NCBI GenBank assembly: GCA_964505065.1 | Contig: CAZDGF010000023.1 | Location: forward strand, 1-46,590 | DNA from: JABMMZ01 sp964505065 | GTDB lineage: Bacteria > Bacteroidota > Bacteroidia > NS11-12g > UBA955 | Reading direction: 5' to 3' | Length of the DNA stretch: 46,590 nucleotides | Shown here: piece after piece, positions 24,691-33,700 of the stretch | Layout of the letters: every line of letters starts with the position of its first letter | Numbering within the stretch: position 1 is the stretch's first letter | Position numbers and translations under genes: made by a program | The notes under the pieces: model-generated | Database searches by the model: none | What the model saw: only the letters and a program-made list of their open reading frames with translations | What the model was told of the DNA's origin: nothing

Positions 24691-25704
24691 TTATACCAAT
24701 TCTGGCACTTGGCGAGGGGCGTAAAGGGCTGCTTTATCGGCTATGGCTTTTATATGTGCAGGTGTAGTACCGCAGCATCCGCCCACTATATTTACCCAGC
24801 TTTGTTTCATCAATTCTTCTACTACATTTGCCATAGCTTCTGGGCTTTCATCGTATTGTCCAAACTCGTTGGGCAAGCCTGCATTAGGATAAGCTGTAGT
24901 ATATGCCCAAGCCACTTTGCTCAATTCGCTAATGTGGGGTATCATATCTTTAGCACCCAAGGCACAATTTAAACCTATGCTTAACAGTTCTGCATGGGCT
25001 ACAGAATACCAAAAGGCTTCTGGTGTTTGTCCGCTAAGGGTTCTGCCACTATTGTCGGTAATAGTGCCACTTACCATTACGGGTATATCTATGCCTCGTT
25101 CTTCTTTTAGTTGATTAACAGCAAATAAACCCGCTTTTACATTCAATGTATCGGTTACAGTTTCGAGTAGCAATAAATCTACACCGCCATCAAGTAAGCC
25201 TTTTATTTGCTCGGTATAAGCCTGTACCAAATCATTGAACGTAACCGAGCGAAAGCCAGGATTGTTTACATCGGGCGACATTGAACTTAATTTGGTTGTA
25301 GGTCCTATAGCACCTGCCACAAAGCGAGGTTTATTGGGTGTTAGGGCGGTATATTTTGCTGCTGCTTTTTTTGCTAATTTTGCCGCTTCAACATTCATTT
25401 CATATACTAAATCTGCCATTTTATAGTCTTCCATACTTATGGCTTGGGCATTAAAGGTATTGGTTTCTAAAATGTCTGCCCCTGCTTCTAAAAATTGTTC
25501 GTGTATGGCTAAAATTACATCAGGCTTTGTAAGTACCAATAAATCATTGTTGCCTTTTTGGCTATGTTCAAAGTGTTTAAAACGTTCGCCTTTATAATCT
25601 TCTTCAGTTAGTTTATACGTTTGTATCATAGTGCCCATTGCACCATCTATAACCATTATTCTTTCAGCTAATAGTTTCTCTATTTGTTGTTTTACACTGC
25701 TCAT
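24691..25704 (-). CDS. Homocysteine S-methyltransferase module of split cobalamin-dependent methionine synthase
   Basis: A protein of 337 residues corresponding to the N-terminal homocysteine-binding domain of MetH. Seen: RIMVIDGAMGTMIQ at the start, DILETNTFNAQAISM, LDLLLLETVTDTLNVKAG-like helix, and the zinc ligands in GLNCALG and GGCCGTTPAHI. MetH transfers a methyl group from methyl-cobalamin to homocysteine to give methionine; in many Bacteroidota this domain is a separate gene whose partner carries the folate, cobalamin and activation domains, not present in this window. The longest frame starts at 25758, but I use ATG 25704: the promoter at 25715-25746 lies between the two, and this start gives the usual MSSVKQQIEKLL N-terminus. 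Confidence 0.9.
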   Translation of the reverse strand: MSSVKQQIEKLLAERIMVIDGAMGTMIQTYKLTEEDYKGERFKHFEHSQKGNNDLLVLTKPDVILAIHEQFLEAGADILETNTFNAQAISMEDYKMADLVYEMNVEAAKLAKKAAAKYTALTPNKPRFVAGAIGPTTKLSSMSPDVNNPGFRSVTFNDLVQAYTEQIKGLLDGGVDLLLLETVTDTLNVKAGLFAVNQLKEERGIDIPVMVSGTITDNSGRTLSGQTPEAFWYSVAHAELLSIGLNCALGAKDMIPHISELSKVAWAYTTAYPNAGLPNEFGQYDESPEAMANVVEELMKQSWVNIVGGCCGTTPAHIKAIADKAALYAPRQVPELV

Positions 25705-25714
25705 ATTTTGCCCA

Positions 25715-25746
25715 CGAAGATAAAGCCACAAGGGTATATTAACAAA
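25715..25746 (-). promoter_or_regulatory. Promoter of the split metH gene
   Basis: On the minus strand TTTG (25746-25743) is followed after exactly 20 bases by TATCTTCG (25722-25715), one base off the TAnnTTTG consensus. It lies 10 bases before the ATG at 25704. I saw no cobalamin riboswitch; there is no room for one. Confidence 0.6.
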
Positions 25747-25762
25747 AGATAAAAGCAATCAT

Positions 25763-26479
25763 TTAAAAATTAGGGCTAATGGTATATTTGGCATAAAAAT
25801 CTATAATTACGGCTACTGCCTCATCGGCTGTATCTACAATTTTAAATAAATTAGTATCCTCTGCCGAAATATATTTATCATTTTCCAGCATGGCTTTTTT
25901 TACCCAATCTATTAAGCCATTCCAAAAATATGAACCTACTAAAACTATAGGAAATTTAGCTAATTTATTGGTTTGAGCAAGTGTAAGGGCTTCAAAAAGC
26001 TCATCTAATGTGCCTAAGCCACCGGGCATTACAATAAAGCCCTGTGCAAATTTCATAAACATAACTTTGCGCACAAAAAAGTAATCAAAATCTAACAGTT
26101 TATCAAAATCTATATATACATTGGCATGCTGCTCGAATGGTAGTTTAATATTCAACCCAACAGATTTGCCTTTGGCTTCTTTTGCGCCTTTGTTGGCAGC
26201 TTCCATTATGCCGGGGCCTCCACCTGTAATAACCCCATAGCCAGCTTTACTTAGTTTTGCAGCTATTTCTGTAGCCATAATATAAGCGGGGTGTTCTGGT
26301 TTTGTGCGCGCGCTACCAAATATACTTACACAGGGTCCTATTTGCGCCATTCTATCAAAGCCCTCTACAAACTCGCCCATTATTTTAAATACCAACCAGC
26401 TGTTTGAGCTTTGTATTTCGGGCCATTGCTTATTAGCAAATGCTTTTTTTATTTTTTCTTCGTCAGATAAGGAACTCAT
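25763..26479 (-). CDS. LOG family protein (TIGR00730-type), cytokinin-riboside-monophosphate phosphoribohydrolase fold
   Basis: A 238-residue LOG-family protein with both family motifs: GGGPGIMEAANKGA and PGGLGTLDELFEALT. LOG enzymes hydrolyse nucleoside 5'-monophosphates to base and ribose 5-phosphate; in bacteria outside plant pathogens the physiological nucleotide is often unclear. An N-terminal extension of about 50 residues is typical of the larger bacterial members. The longest frame opens with TTG 26506, which is part of a promoter-like element (TTTG, 18 bases, TA-AAA-TTTG); I use ATG 26479, giving MSSLSDEEKIKKAF. It is followed after 58 bases by the split metH gene on the same strand, which has its own promoter. 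Confidence 0.9.
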   Translation of the reverse strand: MSSLSDEEKIKKAFANKQWPEIQSSNSWLVFKIMGEFVEGFDRMAQIGPCVSIFGSARTKPEHPAYIMATEIAAKLSKAGYGVITGGGPGIMEAANKGAKEAKGKSVGLNIKLPFEQHANVYIDFDKLLDFDYFFVRKVMFMKFAQGFIVMPGGLGTLDELFEALTLAQTNKLAKFPIVLVGSYFWNGLIDWVKKAMLENDKYISAEDTNLFKIVDTADEAVAVIIDFYAKYTISPNF

Positions 26480-26740
26480 TAAATAGATAATTAGAGATAT
26501 TGGCAAATTTTAGTAAATAAATCTGTAAAACAAATAAAAATGTATTTTATTTTATTGAATAGAATAAGTTAATAAAAGATTACAAGAGAGCTACTTTTAA
26601 ATATTGGGGCTTTGTTTGGTAGCAACCTAAGCAAGGGGGAGGAGAATAATACCCTTTTGATGTTAAAAACACATAAAAAGTAGGGGAATAAGGGAGAAAT
26701 TAAAAACAATAGCCTTATAAATAGTAGAACGGAAGCAATT

Positions 26741-26954
26741 AACGATAACAAATTGTCTTCGGGAAAATCCCCACACTAATTAACGATAACAAATTACCTT
26801 CAGGAAAATCCTCACATCAATTTACGATAACAAATTGCCTTCGGGAAAATCCCCACACCAATTAACGATTACAAATTACTTTCGGGAAAATCCCCACATC
26901 AATTTACGATAACAAATTGCCTTCGGGAAAATCCCCATATCAATTAACGATAAA
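26741..26954. repeat. Five tandem 41-bp repeats (non-coding)
   Basis: Units start at 26741, 26782, 26823, 26864 and 26905, each exactly 41 bases, with a 9-base partial sixth unit. The consensus is (A/T)ACGATAACAAATT, 5 variable bases around CTTC, GGGAAAATCCCC, and ACATCAATT. GGGAAAATCCC can form a small hairpin in each unit. Units 2 and 4 share ATTAC, units 3 and 5 share the initial T and TTGCC, hinting at an 82-bp higher-order period. There are no spacers, so it is not a CRISPR array, and 41 is not a multiple of 3. The rest of the 611-base space between 26480 and 27090 shows no gene; a weak hairpin AAGGTG/CACCTT lies at 27029-27045. Confidence 0.95.
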
Positions 26955-27090
26955 TATTTACCTCCAAACACTTGTTTTACTATTTGCAGCTATAAATCAA
27001 TGATATAGAAATTTTATTTTACGGCTACAAGGTGGAAAACACCTTTTAGGGCAAAGAGCTGTGTACATAACAATCAAAGATAAAAGGAAG

Positions 27091-27717
27091 TTAGTTGCTT
27101 ATTTTGTTTATTATCTCTAAAATTAGGTCTGGAATTTTACTTAGTCCTTTTAATGTTTCTGTTGTGTTAAATATTAAACCTGATAAAAGTCGTGGAACTA
27201 TTCCTAAAAGTTCAAGCCCTATTGCCATAATTGGTAATATTAAATATGCCCAAATTGGATAATTAAATTTAGTTGTCAAACCGTTAAATATTGTTTTAAA
27301 CGCTAAAACCATTCTGTCTTTATAGTGCCAAAGAATTAAGAAGTTTAAAAATATGTAGTAAGAAAGTCTCCAATAAAAGCCTGACATTTTTATGTAAGTT
27401 ATATCGATAATTAGAATATTTATAAGTATAGGTATTGAAAGTAATACCCCTACAATTAGTGTCCTATTATATAGTAAAAGAATTCCAGCGATTATTTGTG
27501 AAATACCAACAAAGGATTTAAATGGTTCTTGGTCAAACAAATACCAAGAGAGCTTAAAAAGCCCTAAGTTTTTAAGAGGTGTAGCCATTTCATTTGCAGA
27601 AATTCCGAATTGCTCATCGGTCAACTTACCCCAACCATAGTTTATTAATGTCCAAGCAATTAAAAATCGTGCACAAAGAATAAAATAGTCCCAAAGTTTT
27701 TGCTTTTTTGTTGTCAT
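27091..27717 (-). CDS. DoxX-like integral membrane protein
   Basis: A 208-residue membrane protein with about five hydrophobic segments. The first (LIAWTLINYGWGKLT) and the second (GISQIIAGILLLYNRT, GVLLSIPILINILIID) follow the DoxX/DoxD-like pattern of a four-helix membrane domain. Family members have been linked to redox or thiol stress or to terminal oxidases, but this protein could be any of many uncharacterised members. The frame extends to 27765, yet the promoter at 27749-27779 overlaps that extension; ATG 27717 (MTTKKQKLWDYF) is therefore chosen. It stands alone between the tandem repeats and the giant secreted protein. Confidence 0.78.
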   Translation of the reverse strand: MTTKKQKLWDYFILCARFLIAWTLINYGWGKLTDEQFGISANEMATPLKNLGLFKLSWYLFDQEPFKSFVGISQIIAGILLLYNRTLIVGVLLSIPILINILIIDITYIKMSGFYWRLSYYIFLNFLILWHYKDRMVLAFKTIFNGLTTKFNYPIWAYLILPIMAIGLELLGIVPRLLSGLIFNTTETLKGLSKIPDLILEIINKISN

Positions 27718-27748
27718 TGGTCGTCTTTCTAAATTTGAATGTATTACG

Positions 27749-27779
27749 CAAATATACTCAACCATTTTTCTTACACAAA
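27749..27779 (-). promoter_or_regulatory. Promoter of the DoxX-like gene
   Basis: On the minus strand TTTG (27779-27776), 19 bases, TATATTTG (27756-27749): a full match to the Bacteroidota -33/-7 consensus with normal spacing. The leader to the ATG at 27717 is about 25-30 bases. It lies immediately downstream of the 27781 stop codon. Confidence 0.7.
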
Positions 27780-27780
27780 C

Positions 27781-30700
27781 CTACCGCAATACGGTTATCA
27801 ATTGCCTTTTGTATTGCACCTGTCCTTTAAAGCTTTTTATTTTATACCATACCACATAGTGCCCTTCGGGTACATACTCGTTCATATACTTGCCGTCCCA
27901 GCCTTTGCTATCTTTGGTTTCGTATAATATTTGCCCCCATCGGTTTACAACCTTCATTTCAAAAAAGGCAATGCCTATGCCTATGGGTTGTAGTAGGCTA
28001 TTTATGCTATCTGCATTGGGGGTAAAGGCATTGGGCAAGTAATAATTTAATATATAATTGATGCTTATTTGCTTGGTGCTTGAGTCGGTACAGCCATATT
28101 GGTTGTATGCCCATTGCTTAATGGTATATGTGCCGCTATCTTTAAAATAATAGCTAAAGGTATCTTGCAAAAATATAGCCCCATTGTTTATTTGATATTT
28201 TACAGCAGTAGCCCCTTTGCTTTGGTTAATAAATTTAATGCTTGGGTTTACCACTGTGCTGCTTGGTGGGTCGGTTATAAATACAGATTGCGGCACAGGA
28301 TACACACGCACATAGCCTGTGGTATCGTAGGTACAATTATAGCTTGTGGTTATTTGTAGGCTTACTTTGTATAGGCTATCCTTATCATACAAATGGTTTG
28401 GGTGCTGCATGCTGCTTTTATACCCATCGCCAAATTGCCAATTGTATTTGCTAATAGTGGCATTGGGTACAATGCTTATATCTTTAAATTGTGTAATAGT
28501 GCCAAAACATACGCTATCTACCGCAAAGGCAGGTATTACAGGCGGATAGCTGTTTATTGTTTTTTGGGCTGTATCTGTACAACCAAAATTGCTTTTTGCT
28601 TTAAACACTACTTTATATGCACCCGAACTTGGAAACACATGGTTGGTATTTGGGGTATAGGCAAAAGTGCCATCGTCAAAATGCCATATTGTGCTATCTA
28701 TACTGCCCAACGGGATATTTACAAGGGCATTGAATGTAAATTGATTGTCTCTACATTGGTTGGTATTGGCAAAGCTTACCGCAGGCTTTGGGTGTATAAA
28801 AATACTGGCTGAGGTATCGTATTGGCAGCCCTCTGTGCTTACAACAGAAAGGGCAATTGTTTTTTTACCATAGGTATTATATAAGTATGCGGCATTGGGC
28901 GTTAATATAGAATCTATAGGGGTAAATTTCCATTTGCTTTGTGCAATATTTGTATTCATAAAAAGGGCATTGTAGCTAAATTTACTGCTATCTGCCAAGC
29001 AATTATCTAAAGCATTTATAATAGGTGTAATTTTTTGGTGTACTATGCTGTAGCCTATCGTAGAATCTTTACAACCTTTATCTGAAAACACACTATATTT
29101 AACCAAAAAAGTATCTGCATTGGGGTATCGGTATCTAATATTAGCATTGGGAGACGAACCACCTATTAATTGCCATTTGCGACTTCCAATATTGCCCATG
29201 GGCACTGTGCTTTTTTCTGAAAACTTACTATACATACCAAAGCAAACGCTATCCAATACTATACTTGCCTTTGGCAAAGGGTGTACAATTGCTGTTTTTA
29301 ATATACTATCCGTGCAGCCAAAAGCGGTATTGTTTTTTAATACAATGGAGTAAGTATTGTAGCTGTTAAATAAGTAATTAAATGTTTTTAAATTGGTGCT
29401 ATAGCCATTGCTTATTTGCCATTGGTAATTGGTAATGCTATCGTTGGCTATGCTGCTTGTGTTTATAAAAGTATTGGTATCGCCTTGGCATACATTGTTT
29501 GTTGTAAAATTGGCTTTAGGCTTGGGGTAAATAATAATTTCTCCAGCGGTGCTATCCTTGCAGCCAAAAGCGGTTTCTATGTTTAATTGTACTATAAAGG
29601 TATCTGAAGTAGGGTATAAGTATTTAGGCTGAATACCCATAGCCGTATTGCCATTGCCATACAGCCAAGTATGTTTTTGTATAATACCAATTGAGTTGTT
29701 TTTAAACACTGTGCTATCGCCATAACAATTGTTTTTAGTGCTAAATATTGCTTTGGGTATAGGCTTTGCAGTTACTTTTTTAATAATTGTATCCTTACAA
29801 CCAAAAGGGCTTTCGGCTATTAGGCGCACATTGGTGGTAAGGCTTATTGGCACATTTATTTTCCAAGTTTTGCTATTTAGGGTATCTATAGTATTGTGTG
29901 TCCATCGGTTAGCTATTATACTATCTTGCGCTATGGTTGTAGAATCTATAAGGGTTACACTATTGCCATAGCAAACGGTATTAAAGGTAAAATTGGCTTT
30001 TGGTTTTGGCTTAATGGTTATAAGTAAACTATCAGTACTTTTGCATTTAAAACTATCTGATACTATGAGTTTATAATAAGCCGAAGTTTGCCCTATGGCT
30101 ATGGTGCTTAATTTTAAGCTATCTTTTACAAATGTGGAAGGCAGCCATTTGTAAGTATAAATAGTATTTCCACCTGTAACTTTTGCCCCTATTTTTACTT
30201 GTTGTTTTTGGCAAATAGTGGTGTCTTTTTGTGCAAGTTTTATATTGGGCAAATTATAGATAGTAGCAAATACGGTATCTCTACTTATACAACTTATTCT
30301 TTTGGTAGTTAAAATATACCGCTTTGTTATTTTAGCTGCTGTTGTATTACCAAAAATTATTTTTGTTTGGGCAGTAGTATCATTGCTCAATTCTATTGCT
30401 GGCTGCCAAGCATAGCTAAAGCCAGCAGATTTTGGCAAACCTATGCTATTAGCCAAACCGCTACAATAGGCTATATCTTTGCCTGTATTGGCAAGTGCAG
30501 GTATGGGTATTTTATACTGATTGAAACTACACGCACATGCGCTGCTATCTATAGTTATAAATAAACCACAAGAGTAGCCCGCTTTAACAGCAAGCATAGT
30601 AGATATTTTAGCTATTGAATCTTTTTTAATGCCTTTATTTAAAGTAAAACTACCCACAAACACATCGCCACTATCTATTGTGCCCGAAATGTTTTTATCA

Positions 30701-33700
30701 TAGTAGTAATTCAGTTTTGTTTTTAAGCTATTGCCTATGTTTTGTCCAAAGTTTTTAAGCGTATAATCCAATTTTACATAATCTGTATCAGCTGTAAAGT
30801 TTTGCATTTTCGATTGTATATTTAATAACTGTAAATCGGCTTTATACACAGGAATTTTAAGTAAAGAACTGCCTGTTACCACATTTATTTTACAAGTACT
30901 ATTATTTTCAACACATATTACAGATTGCTTAACAGCCGCTTGGCTATAATAATCTATCGTACCGCAATTTACAGCTTTAGCATTGGCAATTATATTAAAT
31001 GTAAACTCCATGCTATCGCCAGGTATTATACTATCTTTTAAGCTAAATTCTATTTCGGTAGCACCGTTCAAATCTCTTATTTGCGTAAGGGTATTATTGG
31101 GGGCATTTATTATACCATTGTAAGATACAGAATCGTAACTTATGCCTAAAGGCAATATAGCTTGATACTTATCTTCAATACCTGTTTTACCTGGACCTAC
31201 ATTGATAATTTTTACTGTTACTTTGCTGTTTTTTTCGCAAGGCAACAAAGTATCGGCAGTGGTTTTTACCAAACTGAAATAAGGTTTAGATACCCCTGCA
31301 ATATTTAAAGGCTTGCTTATGCTTGGAAATACCAATACAGCATTGCCGCATTTTATATTGCCACTTGCAGAGGCTCTAATATAATTTCCACTGGAGTAAT
31401 TGCAATCTGTTTTAACATAAAACTTAATGTAAATTTTATTTTTTGTGGTATCTAAAATGCCTTTAAACCCACCTTTTAAAGAATTGAGCAAAGTAGCCAA
31501 ATTCCATTGATAAGTAGTACCAGATACCAATGTAGGATTAGGCAATGCTACCCATGTATTATTCAAAGGATGTTTAACATAGCTTTTACCGCCCACCACC
31601 TGCATACCAATAGGCAATGTTAGCAATGCTTTGGTGTTTTGTGCTGCCGTAGCGCCAATGTTTTCCAACAAATAATAGTAGGGTGTTTGCCCACAAAGGC
31701 TTGCTGTACTTGTGCTATCTGTAATACTTACTTGAAATTGCGTATTTTGAGGCTCAAGGTATAAAACAATTTTTTCGGGCGCACAGGTATAAGAAGATAA
31801 ATCTTTAGGATAGCCATTGCAATTCCACCCAGAGTATAATATTACACTGTCTTTTTTACAAGAATTATATACCGCTCTTACTTTAAATTTTCGTGTAGCA
31901 TTGTATGGCATAGTACCTGCTTTGTATATCAAGTTGGTATGTTTAAGCAAGGTATCTTTGGCAGCATCTTTTATTTCTACTACTTTTATTGCTCCGCTAT
32001 TATCGGGGGCAAACCACGCATTTAATGTGCCAAATGTAGGCGAAGCATTGGTATATACTACCTCCCACTCGGCAGTATCTGTTACAGCATAGTTTATAGG
32101 AATAGTTGGTTTAACACTTATTATTGGTTTATTATAAATTACATTATCTGTATATATTAAGCTGGAAAGCGTATCTATACCCTTGGGCATACTACCTTTC
32201 TTTTCAAACATAAAATCGTATTTTATAGGAATATTTACACCGCTTGGCAGCTCGCAAGTAGGTGTTATCAGCATATTAAAAATACCTTGAAAAGCATCAT
32301 CGCTTAGCCTTATTTTTCCCCTTGCAGAATCTGTATAATATTTAGATACTTCAAAAATATAATTGTTGTTTACAATGGTATATGGTATGGTATCTTTATA
32401 TTGAAATTCGTTTTGATTAGAGCCAGATGTTCGGTATTGTGCAAAATAAGCTCTTTCTAATTTTAAACTCGTTGGCAAGTAGCATATAATTTCTTTTATT
32501 CTTACAAAGTTTCTATACTCAAAAGGAAAAGCATTATTGCCTGCATACAAGGCATTATTACCTATGCCAAAATAAAAATTCTGCGACATATTTAATTGTG
32601 CGCAACTGTTAATATTAAAATAATCGGGACCATAATTATAATAAATATAACCATTCAACACCATTTGACCCGAAAAAGTATCGCATTGAAATTTTTGTGA
32701 ATTTAAGGTAGGATTGGCAACTGTGCTGGTATAAAATAAATTGCTGAATTGCGATGTAAAAGTATTTTGCCCAGGATTGGTTGATAATTTAAAAACAACT
32801 TGAAGGCTTACACTATCATTGTTTCTATAATCAAAACCAGAAGGAATACATGAAGTAATAGAATCTATACTCAAATCGAAAATAAAATTGGCATTTGCCC
32901 AACTCACTATTTTTTTTACCCCAATATTATTGCATAATACCCTTCTTGTACCGCCTCTAAATACCACTAATCTTGTGCTTGCCACTGTAAGATAAGAGCC
33001 ATAAAGTATATTGCTTTCAGCATATAAATAACGCCAACTTATTGAACTACGAGAGCGCAATATTTTACCTTGAAAAACTGCAGTAATACTATCGCCAACC
33101 ATAGCTCGCTCTGTTCTAATATTAGAAAAATTTAAAGAACCTGAGGTATCTGCTATACCATCGTTGTTGTTGTCAGGCTTACCAAAAGTGGTGCGTGCAA
33201 CTTTAAAATCTAAAAACTTTAAGCCTGCATTGCAATTGCTTGTACAGTGTATTTTAACCCCATAAGAATTACAATATGCAAACCATTCTCTTGGCGAGCA
33301 GGCATTGTTGGGGCTGTATCTGAATGTTGTATTAATTGTTTTATTGCCATTAGCCCCTGCAATACTGCAATCTGCTGTTAAATAATAAATAAGTTCGGCA
33401 TTAAATAAATTAAAAGGAATTTTAGAAAAATATGCCCTTATAGTATCTTGTTTTTTAGCTATCGAATCTGGTTTCCAAGTGTTTTTTAAAGTAGCATCTA
33501 AAAAAAACAAATCGTTTACATTTTTGCTGTGTTTTAAACCTGCTGGCAGTATAATATCAAACTGAAAAGCAGCATTATTATCTAATGGCAGTAAACTTGC
33601 GCTTGTAAAAAGTTGCCTAAAAGTTCCTTTTTGATTATTCACCATATCTGTAGGCGTAAAGCTATTGCTATTTACAACGCTATAATCATAATACTTTGCC

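Noticed and set aside
25705..25758. N-terminal extension of the homocysteine methyltransferase
   Set aside because: The -33/-7 promoter lies inside this stretch, so it would not be transcribed; the family start is at 25704.
24769..25760. Cobalamin riboswitch in front of the split metH gene
   Set aside because: The space upstream of the start is under 60 bases and contains the promoter; no B12-box-like sequence was seen.
26569..26751. 60-codon minus-strand frame (hydrophobic) next to the tandem repeats
   Set aside because: It begins inside the repeat array, has no start-site support and a Leu/Phe/Ser composition expected by chance from AT-rich DNA.
26741..26954. Tandem array considered as CRISPR
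   Set aside because: Units are contiguous with no unique spacers, and no cas genes are present.
27718..27765. N-terminal extension of the DoxX-like protein
   Set aside because: A full-consensus promoter overlaps it; the ATG at 27717 starts just before the first membrane segment.
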